From positions 124,001 through 188,000 of the forward strand of contig OZ251461.1 of the NCBI GenBank assembly GCA_965242575.1: a stretch of DNA of 64,000 bases, in the 5' to 3' direction. Source of the DNA: JANQOH01 sp965242575 (GTDB taxonomy: Bacteria > Pseudomonadota > Alphaproteobacteria > UBA7887). Positions within the stretch are counted from its first letter, which is position 1. Each line of letters opens with the position of its first letter. The notes beneath the pieces are model-generated. The model did no database searches. It was not told where the DNA came from and saw nothing but the letters and a program-made list of their open reading frames with translations. This document shows positions 34,335 through 44,100 of this stretch, one piece after another. The position numbers were made by a program, and so were the translations under genes.

Positions 34335-35057
34335 TCAATCGGCGAGCAGCTCCGCCAACGCCGCCCGCGCCGCCTCCGGGCCGGGGAGGAACGCCGCCGC
34401 GTCCGCCGCGCCATGGCGGCGGAGGACGCCGGCCTGGCACGACTCGTCGCCGGGCGCCGCCTCGGGCGGCGGGCCGGCCGCGACCGCGGCGTCGACCATG
34501 TGCGGGTAGCGGCGGCGCCACTCCAGCGCCAGCGCGCCGCCGAACCCCGCGCCCGCGGCGGCGCGGATCCGCTTGACGCCGAGGCTGTCCGCCAGCGCTT
34601 TCTGCGCCGCGACCAGGTCGCCCATGACGAGGGTCGGAAACCGGTCGCCCCACACGGCGCCGGTCTCCGGGTCGACGCTGTCCGGCCCGGTCGCCGGCGC
34701 CGGGCCGCAGGGCGCGCCGACGGCCAGCACGAACAGCCCGCCGGCGTCCAGCGCCGCGCCCGCGACGACGCCGCCGTCCAGGCGCGGCTTCTCGTGCAGC
34801 CCGGCGAGCGCCAGCACCGCGTTCTCGCCGCGGAGGTCGAGCCGCCCCCGGCTCGTCCAGGCGAAGGTCATGTCGCGCACCAGCGCGCCGCCGGTCGTCG
34901 TGAAATAGGGGATGGAGAAGGTCTGCGCCCCGCCCGCGTCCTCCTCCGCCCCGGCACCCGGCGCGCCCGCCGCCGCGAGCAGGACGGCGAGCGCCGCGAG
35001 GATTCTCGCGCCGGCGGCGTTCAGTGGGTGAGCGCCGCCAGCCGCGGCGCGCTCCAC
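34335..35057 (-). CDS. Secreted MetX-like alpha/beta hydrolase lacking the nucleophile serine
   Basis: About 240 residues. The body resembles the homoserine O-acetyltransferase-like branch of alpha/beta hydrolases: DPETGAVWGDRFPTLVMGDLV and a nucleophile-elbow region GAGFGGALALEWRRRYP. Where family members have G-G-S-M-G-G, this protein has A-G-F-G-G, so the catalytic serine is missing. A signal peptide (GARILAALAVLLAAAGAPGAGA) indicates export. The start is uncertain: GTG 35057 has a GGAAGG site upstream and is used here; a CTG at 35024 overlaps the upstream TGA. It shares its operon with another secreted protein. Probably a binding or scaffold protein, or an inactive enzyme. Confidence 0.68.
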   Translation of the reverse strand: MERAAAGGAHPLNAAGARILAALAVLLAAAGAPGAGAEEDAGGAQTFSIPYFTTTGGALVRDMTFAWTSRGRLDLRGENAVLALAGLHEKPRLDGGVVAGAALDAGGLFVLAVGAPCGPAPATGPDSVDPETGAVWGDRFPTLVMGDLVAAQKALADSLGVKRIRAAAGAGFGGALALEWRRRYPHMVDAAVAAGPPPEAAPGDESCQAGVLRRHGAADAAAFLPGPEAARAALAELLAD

Positions 35058-35563
35058 CGGCCCTTCCAGAGCGCCGTGCCCTCGGTGGGGAACAGGAACA
35101 GGTCGCTGTGGATGCGCGCCTCGCCGGTAATGCCGGCGAGGGCGCCGGTTCCCTCGACCCATGTCGCCGCGCCTTCGCAGCGCGCGTCCGCGGTCATCGT
35201 CGCGCCGGTCCGGCAGCGCCATTCGGCGACCGCGGTGTCGCCGGCGCCGGTGGTGAACAGGCACACCCCTGCCACTTCCTCGGCGTCGGTGAAGCCGCAG
35301 GAGAAGCCCCGCGCCTCGAAGGTGTAGCCGTCGAACTCGCAATCCACCTCCGCGCCGGCGAGCAGCCCGGCGCCGTCCGCCTCGACCGTCCCGGCGACGG
35401 TTCCGGAGAACTCCTCCTCTCCGGTGACCGGGTCCTCGACCGAGTCGATCTCCGGCGGCGCGGAGAAGGCGATGGCGAGTTCGAGTCCGTCTTCCGCTCC
35501 CCCTGCGGGGAGCGCGGGAAGCCCGGCGCATACGAGTGCGGCGGCGAGCCGGTGGAAGCGCAT
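35021..35563 (-). CDS. Secreted protein of unknown function
   Basis: 180 residues from ATG 35563 (MRFHRLAAALVCAGLPALPA, a signal peptide with cleavage near GGA-ED). The mature protein is acidic and predicted mainly beta-strand, with repeated patterns such as VDCEFDGYTFEARGFSCGF and ALAGITGEARIHSD, and four cysteines that could form disulphides in the periplasm. It overlaps the start of the MetX-like gene, so the two exported proteins are probably made together. I recognise no named family. Confidence 0.75.
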   Translation of the reverse strand: MRFHRLAAALVCAGLPALPAGGAEDGLELAIAFSAPPEIDSVEDPVTGEEEFSGTVAGTVEADGAGLLAGAEVDCEFDGYTFEARGFSCGFTDAEEVAGVCLFTTGAGDTAVAEWRCRTGATMTADARCEGAATWVEGTGALAGITGEARIHSDLFLFPTEGTALWKGRWSAPRLAALTH

Positions 35564-35974
35564 CGCGAAGCCTCGTCGGTAGGGCGGCTGCGCGCCCACC
35601 ATACCCGCCGCCCCCGCCCGCCGCAAATTCGTGCGGATCCCGGCGCGAGCGCGATCCGAACCCGACGCCGCCCGCGCCAATTGGCCCCCACATGCGCAGG
35701 CCCCCTGGAAGCCACATCGCTCCTCCGGCGCCTCACGAACGGCGTCACGCAGGCCGGAGGGACCGGCCGAACCTCGCGCCCCGGAGCGGAGGGTCCTGCG
35801 CGCTCGCGCACGCCTCCATGGTTTGAGGGACGGTGTGCGGCGTCCGCGGGAATTTTCCGGGTTGCGCGGTCGCCGCCGTTTTCGAGGCGCGTCGGAGCGC
35901 CCGCCGGCTGGCGACGGGCGGTTTGGCTTGGCGATGTCTCCGTTATCGAAGGGAAGGGCGAGTCGTGCGCCGCT
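35564..35974. other. Spacer without recognisable gene
   Basis: 411 bp between the secreted-protein gene and the IS1380 remnant. No reading frame has protein-like composition. It must include the promoter for the secreted pair and probably the outer end of the IS1380 element, but no convincing terminal repeat or promoter boxes could be picked out. Confidence 0.5.
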
Positions 35975-36950
35975 TCAGGCTGCGGCGGCGGATAATCGTC
36001 TTCGCGCGGTGCGGAACTCGTCCTGGAAGGGATGGTTCGTGTCCATCGCGATCTCGATGCGGCGGACGCGCGGACCCATGCGGCGATCTCGAGCGGTTCG
36101 AGGCGCAGGCTTCCGCAGGTGGCGGCGGCGAGGCGGGTGTGGGCGAGGCCGGGGCGGCGCACGGCGCACAGCAGCACATAGGCTATCGAGGCGAACCGCA
36201 GGCGGAGCTGGTTGGCGCGCATGCTATGCGCCGAGGCGCTATCGGCGGACAGGTCGAACTGGCATTCCTCGATGCGGTTCTCCATCTCGCCGCGCTGGCG
36301 GTAGAGGTCCTCGTAGAGGCTCCGGGCGTCGTGCGCGCTGGCGGCGAGCGAGGCGATGACGAAGCGCGGGTTGGCCTTGCCGTGGGGCCATTCCGCCTTG
36401 CCGACGACGCGGCGCTCGCGGCTCCGACTGTCGCGCGTGGACCGCACGAAGTCCGCGAAGCGCCGCGCCGGCGCGGCGCTCCGCGCGCTGTCCGCTTGGC
36501 CTCCGCCAACACATCCGCAATCGCCGACCCGTCATGGACAATCTTGCTGTCCCCGGACGGAGACGAACCGCCCAACTCCAACCGGCTCGGCGTCGACTTC
36601 CCCGCAACCGGGGCGCAGGTCCGGCGCTTCGCGCGCAACTTCCCCGCCAATACCGCCATAACCGGATCGCCGCGCAACACATCGTGGTCGATCAAATCCT
36701 CATAGCCCAGCGCAATCCCGAACACACGCCGACCCACAAGCGTCCGAACCGAGTGCTCTACGAACCGACCATCGCGATGATCCGCGAAACAAGCCGCAAG
36801 GCGGTCCACAAGCCCAACCCTCGCGTCCGCCTGTCCGAGCGGCAGAGCGCCGGCGTCCGAAGTCACCGACCCGCCATCGAAAACCACCGCAACAGCCCGG
36901 CCCGAAACCGCTTGAAACGCGCCGGACGCCGCGCTACGCTCCGTTCGCAT
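35975..36950 (-). pseudogene. IS1380-family transposase with internal deletion and frameshift
   Basis: Starts well at ATG 36950, with a GGAGGG ribosome site, giving the N-terminal part VVFDGGSVTSDAGALPLGQ, FVEHSVRTLVGRRVFGIALG and AGKSTPSRLELG. After SKIVHDGSAIADVLAEAKRTA the sequence jumps, in another frame, to the C-terminal part RERRVVGKAEW, SLYEDLYRQRGEMENRIEECQ and MRANQLRLRFASIAYVLL. A last frameshift near the end leads to IEIAMDTNHPFQDEF. Roughly 150-200 residues of the middle, including the catalytic aspartates, are missing. It is a dead relic of an IS1380 element; its ends could not be defined. Confidence 0.85.
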
Positions 36951-37056
36951 CGGGGAACCCTCCTGCCCCGATATAAGTCCTTGTCCAAGAACGCTATATC
37001 GCAGGCAGGACCCCGGTGCACTCAAAACTATGAGAAATCCGGGCTAGACTGCGCGC

Positions 37057-38586
37057 ATGACGACGAGCCCGATGGCCGCCGCCGGCCGCGCCACCGTGGG
37101 CGGCCTGCTGCGCCAGCAGGCGCGCATCCGCCCCGATTCCGTCGCCGTGGAGGACGCGCGGGCGTGCTGGACCTACGCCGCGCTCGACCGGCGCGTGAAC
37201 CGCCTCGCGCATGCGCTGGCCGCGCGCGGCGTCGGGCGCGGCGACCGCGTCGCGGTGCTGTCGGAGAACCGCGCCGAATACGTGGAGGCCGAGTTCGCCT
37301 GCGCAAAACTCGGCGCCATCGCCGCGGCGCTCAACTGGCGCCTCGCCGCGGACGAGCTCGACTATTGCCTGGCGCTGGCGGAGCCGCGGCTGGCGCTCGC
37401 ATCGCCGCGCTTCGCCGACCGCCTCGGCCCGCTGGAGACGGTCGTCTTCGGCGCCGGTTACGAGGCGATGCTGGAGCGCGCGTCGGATTCGGAGCCGCCC
37501 GACGCCGCCCATCCGGAGGACGGCCTGGCGATCCTCTACACCGGCGGGACCACGGGCCGCCCCAAGGGCGCGCTCATAAGCCATCGCGCGTTCATCGCCC
37601 GGGTGGCGGTGTTCGCGATCGACCTCGGCCTGTCGCGCGCCGACACCTTCGCCGCCTGGGCGCCGATGTTCCACATGGCCTCGACCGACCTGTCGATCGG
37701 CAGCCTGCTGATCGGCGGGCGGGTGGCGCAGATCGACGGTTTCGACCTCGACCGCCTCGCGCCGCTGATCGCGTCGCGCCGGCTGGGCTGGCTGGTGACG
37801 ATGCCCGGCGTTTACGAACGCCTGTTCGCGCGGCTCGACGCCGAACCGCTTGCGCCGCGCGGGATCGGCTTCGTCGGCGCGATGGCGGACCTGACCCCGC
37901 CCGCCGTCGTCGCCGAGGCGAGCCGCCGCCTGGGCGCGCCGTTCCTCAACAGTTTCGGCTCCACCGAGACCGGCATCGCGCCGCTGTCGGCCGCGCTCCT
38001 CCCCGCCGGCGAGGCGCCGGAGGACCTGGCGAAGCGGCAGAATTCGCTGTGCGAGGCGCGCCTCGTCCGCGCCGACGGGAGCGACGCGGCGGACGGCGAG
38101 ACGGGCGAGCTGGCGGTCCGCGGGCCGACGCTGTTCTCGGGCTACTGGCGCGCCGACGCGGCGAACGCGGAGGACTTCCGCGGCGGCTGGCTCCGCATGG
38201 GAGACATGTTCCGCCGCCGCGCCGACGGGCGCTTCGACTTCGTCGACCGGGCGAAATACCTGATCAAGACCGGTGGCGAGAACGTCTATCCGGCCGAGAT
38301 CGAGCGCGTCCTGCTCGCCGACCGCCGCGTCGCCGAGGCGGCCGTGGTCCGCCGCGCCGACCCGCATTGGGGCGAGGTCCCCGTCGCCTTCGTCGCCCGC
38401 GCCGACCTCGGCCTCGCCGCCGCCGAGCTGGACGCCGCCTGCCGCGACCGCCTCGCCGGCTACAAACGGCCGAAGGAGGTCCGGTTCATCGACCCCGCCG
38501 ACTTCCCCCGCTCCACCTCCGGCAAGGTCCTGCGCCACGCCCTCGAGGCCCGCCTCGCGCGCGAGGCGGACGCGCAGCGCCCATGA
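37057..38586 (+). CDS. AMP-dependent acyl-CoA synthetase
   Basis: 509 residues. Complete adenylate-forming enzyme: P-loop YTGGTTGRPKGALISH (about 165-180), adenine motif NSFGSTETG, hinge aspartate in RMGDMFRRR, and the C-terminal lysine motif RSTSGKVLRHALEARLA. It resembles short- or medium-chain and aryl acid CoA ligases (class I family), shorter than the ligase of the Liv operon. It shares an ATGA overlap with the HupE-like gene, which is unusual company. The acid substrate is unknown. Upstream lies the IS1380 relic; the ~100-bp gap should hold the promoter. Confidence 0.9.
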   Translation: MTTSPMAAAGRATVGGLLRQQARIRPDSVAVEDARACWTYAALDRRVNRLAHALAARGVGRGDRVAVLSENRAEYVEAEFACAKLGAIAAALNWRLAADELDYCLALAEPRLALASPRFADRLGPLETVVFGAGYEAMLERASDSEPPDAAHPEDGLAILYTGGTTGRPKGALISHRAFIARVAVFAIDLGLSRADTFAAWAPMFHMASTDLSIGSLLIGGRVAQIDGFDLDRLAPLIASRRLGWLVTMPGVYERLFARLDAEPLAPRGIGFVGAMADLTPPAVVAEASRRLGAPFLNSFGSTETGIAPLSAALLPAGEAPEDLAKRQNSLCEARLVRADGSDAADGETGELAVRGPTLFSGYWRADAANAEDFRGGWLRMGDMFRRRADGRFDFVDRAKYLIKTGGENVYPAEIERVLLADRRVAEAAVVRRADPHWGEVPVAFVARADLGLAAAELDAACRDRLAGYKRPKEVRFIDPADFPRSTSGKVLRHALEARLAREADAQRP

Positions 38587-39668
38587 CGTCCGGCCCGACG
38601 CGCGGCCTCCTCGCGGCGCTGTGCGCGGCGGCGGCGCTGGCCGCGGCGCCGGCGGACGCCCACCGCAGCGGCGTCAGCACGGTCCGCATCGACGTCGCCG
38701 GAACGGAGATTACGACGGAGCTGGCGGTCAAGGGAATCGACCTCGACGCCGCGCTGGGAACCGCCATCGTCGACCGCGAGACCGACACGGTCCGGCCCGG
38801 CGTCCTCGCCGCGCTCGCCGGTCGGGTCGCGGCGCATCTTATCGCCGGCGCGTTCGTCGCCCATGCCGACGGCGCGCCCTGCGCGGCGGAGCCGGAGGCG
38901 CCGCGGGCGGACTCCGACGGCGTGGTCCTCGCCGTTCGCTGGCGCTGCGAGCCGGACCGCGGCCTGATCTACCGCAACCGCCTGTTCCTCGACGGCGAGA
39001 CGCTGGCGATCCAGAACGTGCTGGCGCTGCGCGGCGACGAGGCGAGCCAGGACGCGCTGACCGCCGAACACGACACCTTCGTCCTCGACGAGCCGCCGCC
39101 GAAGCCGCTGGCGGTGGCCGTGCGCTACACCCGTTCGGGGATCGCGCATATCGCCATCGGCTACGACCACATCGCCTTCGTCGTCGCGCTCCTGCTGTGG
39201 GCGCGGCGCTTCTGGCCCGTGGCCAAGGTCGTGACCGCCTTCACCATCGCCCATTCGATCACGCTGGCGCTGGCGGTCCTCGACGTGGTGTCCCTGCCGC
39301 CCGCGCTGGTCGAGCCGCTGATCGCGGCGAGCATCGTCTGGGTGGCGGCGGAGAATTTCTTCTTCCGCGACGTGGCGCGGCGCTGGCGCATCGCCTTCGC
39401 GCTCGGCCTCGTCCACGGTTTCGGCTTCGCCGGCGTGCTGCGCGAGTTCGGCCTTCCCCCGGACGCGCTGGCACTGGCGCTGGCCTTTTTCAACGTGGGT
39501 GTCGAGATCGGCCAGATCGCCATCGTCTGCGTGGCCGTCCCCGCCCTGCTGGCCATCGACCGCCTCACCGGCGGCGCGCGCAGCGCCCGCTTGGTCGTCA
39601 TGCCCGCCTCCGCCGCCATCGCCGCCCTCGGCGCGTGGTGGCTGGCGGAGCGGACGTTGCTGTCGTGA
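38583..39668 (+). CDS. HupE/UreJ-like membrane protein with exported N-terminal domain
   Basis: 361 residues. A signal peptide (GLLAALCAAAALAAAPADAH) and an extracytoplasmic domain of about 160 residues precede six or so membrane segments. The membrane part has YTRSGIAHIAIGYDHIAFVV, FTIAHSITLALA and LGLVHGFGFAGVLREFGLP, the HxxxGxDH and HGxGFA patterns of HupE/UreJ proteins, linked in some cases to nickel or cobalt uptake. The two-part layout matches the HupE/UreJ_2 family, whose role is poorly known. It overlaps the CoA-synthetase stop (ATGA). No hydrogenase or urease gene is nearby, so a metal role is uncertain. Confidence 0.82.
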   Translation: MTSGPTRGLLAALCAAAALAAAPADAHRSGVSTVRIDVAGTEITTELAVKGIDLDAALGTAIVDRETDTVRPGVLAALAGRVAAHLIAGAFVAHADGAPCAAEPEAPRADSDGVVLAVRWRCEPDRGLIYRNRLFLDGETLAIQNVLALRGDEASQDALTAEHDTFVLDEPPPKPLAVAVRYTRSGIAHIAIGYDHIAFVVALLLWARRFWPVAKVVTAFTIAHSITLALAVLDVVSLPPALVEPLIAASIVWVAAENFFFRDVARRWRIAFALGLVHGFGFAGVLREFGLPPDALALALAFFNVGVEIGQIAIVCVAVPALLAIDRLTGGARSARLVVMPASAAIAALGAWWLAERTLLS

Positions 39669-39692
39669 GCGCGGGCGGCGGCGGCGGCCCCG

Positions 39693-40151
39693 TCACTTCA
39701 GGTTCAACAGGGGGTAGTCGGGCGATTCGGGGCGCGGCGCGAGCGTGCGGTCGGCGCAATCGGCGATCAGGTCGAGTTCCTCCAGAACGACCTGGCCGAT
39801 TAGCAGATCGCTGGACGGCGGCCCGACGATGCAATCCATATTCATGAAGCGGTCGCCGATCCGGATGGTGAGCGGTCCGGCCACCTCGCGCTCCTCGCTG
39901 CGTTCGTCGGCATATCTCACGCGCACGGTTCGCTGCGTCGCCAGCCCCAACCGCTCGACGACGTCGCGAGGCAGCATCGACATGACCGCCCCGGTGTCGA
40001 CGACGCCTTCGACGCGGGCCCGGCGAATGTCCGATTCCGCTCCGTGGCCCCGGTCGAACAGAACCCGGTCGCCAGCGTTCTCCAGCTCCACGTCGATCCG
40101 GATCTCGCCCACCGCTCCGTCCTCCAGCCGGAATCCCGCCGGCGTCGCCAT
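39693..40151 (-). CDS. Retropepsin-like aspartic protease
   Basis: 152 residues with the single-domain aspartic protease motif VVDTGAVMSMLP (catalytic Asp in D-T-G, about residue 51), a central flap-like strand and the second hydrophobic motif SSDLLIGQVVLEELDL. Such bacterial clan AA proteins act as homodimers. No signal peptide or membrane anchor is seen, unlike the periplasmic TIGR02281 branch, so it is probably cytoplasmic. Convergent with the HupE-like gene; divergent from the N-formylglutamate amidohydrolase gene. ATG 40151 is the first sensible start, with a weak ribosome site. Confidence 0.8.
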   Translation of the reverse strand: MATPAGFRLEDGAVGEIRIDVELENAGDRVLFDRGHGAESDIRRARVEGVVDTGAVMSMLPRDVVERLGLATQRTVRVRYADERSEEREVAGPLTIRIGDRFMNMDCIVGPPSSDLLIGQVVLEELDLIADCADRTLAPRPESPDYPLLNLK

Positions 40152-40211
40152 CCCGGCCCGGAGCGGCCATGTTACGCCCGGCGCGCGCCCCGCGGCAATG
40201 AATCGCGCGCC

Positions 40212-41105
40212 GTGACCGCGGCCCCCGCTTTCCGCGCGTCCCCCGTCGCGGTCTTCCCGGCGGCGGAGCCGGCGTCGCCGCTGGTGCTGGCGTCGCCGCA
40301 TGGCGGGCGCGACTACGATCCGGAATTCCTCGCCGGAACGCGGTTGCCCAGGCGCGACCTGCGGCGCCTGGAGGACGCATATGTCGACGAACTGTTCGCC
40401 GGCGCCCCGGCGCAAGGCGCGGCGCTGGTCGCGGCGCGCTTCCCGCGCGCGGCGATCGACGCCAACCGTTCGCCGCTGGAGATCGACCCCGGCATGTTCG
40501 CCGAGCCGCCGCCGCGCTGGATCGACTCGCGCTCGCCGCGCGTGCGCGCCGGGCTGGGGCTGCTGCCGCGCCGCATCCCCGGCGGCGCGGCGATCTACGG
40601 CCGCCCGCTCTCCCGCGCCGAGGCGCGGCGGCGCCTGGCCGAATGCTACCTGCCCTACCACCGCGCGCTGACGCGCCTGCTGCGCGAAAGGCGCGCGCGG
40701 TTCGGCTACGCCGTCCTGCTCGATTGCCACTCGATGCCGTCGCGAACCGCCCTGCGCCCCGCCGGCCCGCTCGGCGCCGGCGCGCGGCGCGGCGTCGACG
40801 TCGTGCTCGGCGACCTGCGCGGCGCGGCGTGCGACCCGGCGCTCACCGACCTCGCCGAGGCGGCGCTGCGCCGGCTCGGCTTCAGCGCGGTCCGCAACGC
40901 GCCGTTCGCCGGCGGCTTCACCGCCCGCCGTTACGGACGTCCGGACGACGGGCTGCATGCGTTGCAGATCGAGATCGACCGCGCGCTCTACATGGACGAG
41001 GAGCGGATCGCGCGCGGGCCGGGGCTGGCGGCGCTCCGCCCGGCGCTCGACCGCCTGGTGGGCGCGCTCGCCGCGTTCGTCCCCCTCGCCCGCGCCGCGG
41101 AATAG
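40212..41105 (+). CDS. N-formylglutamate amidohydrolase
   Basis: 297 residues from GTG 40212 (overlapping upstream starts run into the divergent protease gene). Family motifs are SPHGGRDYDPEF near the N-terminus, DANRSPLEID, the metal and substrate segment LLDCHSMPS (about 172-180) and LQIEIDRALYMDEE. Members hydrolyse N-formyl-glutamate, the last step of one histidine-degradation route, or related N-acylated amino acids. No other hut gene is present, so the physiological substrate may differ. The gene is convergent with gltB, 11 bp apart. Confidence 0.9.
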   Translation: MTAAPAFRASPVAVFPAAEPASPLVLASPHGGRDYDPEFLAGTRLPRRDLRRLEDAYVDELFAGAPAQGAALVAARFPRAAIDANRSPLEIDPGMFAEPPPRWIDSRSPRVRAGLGLLPRRIPGGAAIYGRPLSRAEARRRLAECYLPYHRALTRLLRERRARFGYAVLLDCHSMPSRTALRPAGPLGAGARRGVDVVLGDLRGAACDPALTDLAEAALRRLGFSAVRNAPFAGGFTARRYGRPDDGLHALQIEIDRALYMDEERIARGPGLAALRPALDRLVGALAAFVPLARAAE

Positions 41106-41116
41106 CCGCGCGCCGC

Positions 41117-44100
41117 CTACGCGCTGCGCGTGGCGGGCGCCTCGTCCTCCAGCGGATGCTCCAGGCGGTCGACCATTTCGTGCGGGCAAATCTGCCAGAA
41201 CTTGCGGATCTCGCGCTCCCAGTCGGCGAGCAGGGTCCGCGCGAAACGCGAACCGGTCGCGCGCGCGTGTTCGGCGACCAGCTCGCGCAGCCGGTCGCGC
41301 CAGTGGCGGCTGGCGAGGCGGCGCCAGAGGATGGTCTGCGCGTTCGCGCGGGATTCGAAACTCCCGTCGGAATCGAAGACGAACGCCATGCCGCCGGTCA
41401 TGCCGGCGCCGAAATTGTCGCCCACCGGGCCCAGAATGACCGCCTCGCCGCCGGTCATGTATTCGCAGCCGTTCGCGCCGCAGCCCTCGACGACGGCGAC
41501 GGCGCCGGAATTGCGCACGCAGAACCGCTCGCCCGCCTGCCCGGCGGCGAACAATTTGCCCGACGTGGCGCCGTAGAGGACGGTGTTGCCGATGATCGTG
41601 TTCTCGTTCGACGCCAGCGGGCTGGAGGTCGCGGGGCGGACGACGATCTCGCCGCCGGAAAGCCCCTTGCCGACATAATCGTTGGCGTCGCCGAACACCT
41701 CCAGCTTCAACCCCCGCACCGCCCAGGCGCCGAGCGACTGACCGGCCGAGCCGCGCAGCCGCGCGGTGATGTGGCCGGGTTGCAGCTTGGCCATGCCGAA
41801 GCGGCGGGCGATCATCGACGACAGCCGGGCGCCGATGGCGCGCTGCGTGTTGCGGATGTTGTAGGCGAGCTGCATCTTCTCGCCGTCGGCGAACAGCGCG
41901 CGCGCGTCCTCGACCATCTGCGCGTCCAGCGTGTCGGGCACCTCGTTGCGCCCCGCCACCGTGCTGACGCGCCCGTGCGCGCCGGGGTCCGCCTGGACCA
42001 GCAGCGGGTTCAGGTCCAGGTCGTCGAGATGGGACGCGCCGCGGCTCACCTGGTGCAGCAGGTCGGTCCGTCCGATCACGTCCTCGAGCGCGCGCGCGCC
42101 CAGACTGGCGAGGATCTCCCGCACCTCTTCGGCGAGGAAGCTGAACAGGTTGACGACCTTCTCCGGCGTCCCCGTGAACCGGTCGCGCAGTTTCGGGTTT
42201 TGCGTGCATACCCCCACCGGGCAGGTGTTGGAGTGGCACTGGCGGACCATGATGCACCCCATGGCGACGAGGGCCGCGGTGCCGATGCCGTATTCCTCGG
42301 CGCCGAGCAGCGCCGCGATCGCTACGTCGCGGCCGGTCTTCAGGCCGCCGTCGACGCGCAGTTTCACCCGGTGCCGCAGGCGGTTCAGCGTGAGCACCTG
42401 GTTGACCTCGGCGAGGCCGATCTCCCACGGCATGCCGGCGTAGCGGATCGAGCTCTGCGGGCTCGCGCCGGTGCCGCCGCTGTGGCCCGAAATGAGGATC
42501 GTGTCGGCGTTCGCCTTGGCGACTCCGGCGGCGATGGCGCCGATGCCGGTGCGCGCCACCAGTTTCACGCAGACCCGCGCCTCGGGGTTGATCTGCTTGA
42601 GGTCGTAGATCAGCTGCGCCAGGTCCTCGATCGAATAGATGTCGTGGTGCGGCGGCGGCGAGATCAGCGTCACCCCCGGCGTCGAATGGCGCAGCCGGGC
42701 GATGTCGGCGGACACCTTGAAGCCCGGCAGCTGGCCGCCCTCGCCGGGCTTGGCGCCCTGCGCCATCTTGATCTCGATCTCCTTGCAGTTGTTCAGGTAG
42801 TCGGCGGTGACGCCGAAGCGGCCCGACGCCACCTGCTTGATCGCCGAACAGGCGTTGTCGCCGTTGGCGTAAGGGACGTAGCGCTCCGCCCCCTCGCCGC
42901 CCTCGCCGGAATCCGACTTGGCGCCGATGCGGTTCATGGCGATGGACAGCGTCTCGTGCGCCTCCGGCGACAGCGCGCCGAGCGAAATCCCCGGCGCCAC
43001 CAAGCGGCGGCGGATGTCGGTGATCGACTCCACTTCCTCCAGCGGCGCCGGCTCGGCGGCGCGGCTGAAATCGAGGAGGTCGCGCACGCCGATGGGCGGC
43101 AGCTGCGCCGCGCCCTCGGCGTAGCGGCGGTAGGTGGCGTAGGAATCGTTCGCCACCGCGTTCTGGAGGACGTGGATCAGCTGGCCGTCGAAGGCGTGCG
43201 CCTCGCCGCCCTGGCGGTAGCGGTAGAGGCCGCCCACCGGCAGCGCCGCCGCGCCCTCGGCGAAGGCGCGGCCGTGGCGCTCCAGAACCATGCGCTGGAT
43301 TCCCGGCAGGCCGATGCCGGAGATGCGCGACGGCATTCCGGGGAAGAACCGCGCCACCAGCGTCCGCGACAGGCCGAGCGCCTCGAAATTGTATCCGCCG
43401 CGATAGGAGCTGAGCACCGAAATGCCCATCTTCGACATGATCTTGAGGATTCCGTTGTCCACCGCCTCCTTGTAGGCGGCGAGCGCCTCCGGGAGCGTCA
43501 TGCCGGGAGTCAGCCCGCGGCGGTGGCGGTCGGCGATGGTCTCCTGCGCCAGATAGGCGTTGACGGTGGTGGCGCCGACGCCGAGCAGCACGGCGAAATA
43601 ATGGACGTCGAGGCATTCGGCGCTGCGCACGTTGATCGAGGCGTAGGTGCGCAGGTTCTCGCGGACCAGGTGCGAATGCGCGCCGCCCGCCGCCAGGATC
43701 ATGGGAACGGGCGCGCGGCCGGGGCCCGCCGCCTCGTCGGACAGGATCAGGTGTTCGCAGCCGCCGCGCACCGCGTCCTCGGCCGCGCGGCGGATGGCGT
43801 CGATGGCCTCCGACAGCGCGTTCGCGCCGGCCGCCGGGTCGAAGGTGCAGTCGATGGCGTGGGCGCGGTCGCCCATGTAGAGGCGCATCGCCGCGAACTC
43901 GCCATTGGTCAGCACCGGCGAGTCCAGTTGCAGGAGGCGGGTCTGGTCCGGCGAGCTGTCGAGGATGTTGCCGAGATTGCCGAGCCGGGTCTTCAGCGTC
44001 ATCACCCGGCGTTCGCGCAGCGAGTCGATCGGCGGATTCGTGACCTGGCTGAAATTCTGCCGGAAGAAGTGGTGCAGGCCGCGGTAGCGGTCGGAGAGCA

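Noticed and set aside
38583..39668. Hydrogenase or urease accessory role for the HupE-like gene
   Set aside because: No hydrogenase, urease or nickel gene is in the neighbourhood; the protein is of the two-part HupE/UreJ_2 type whose role is open.
39693..40151. Retroviral or retroelement origin of the aspartic protease
   Set aside because: Single-domain retropepsin-like proteases are a normal bacterial family and no reverse transcriptase or integrase is near.
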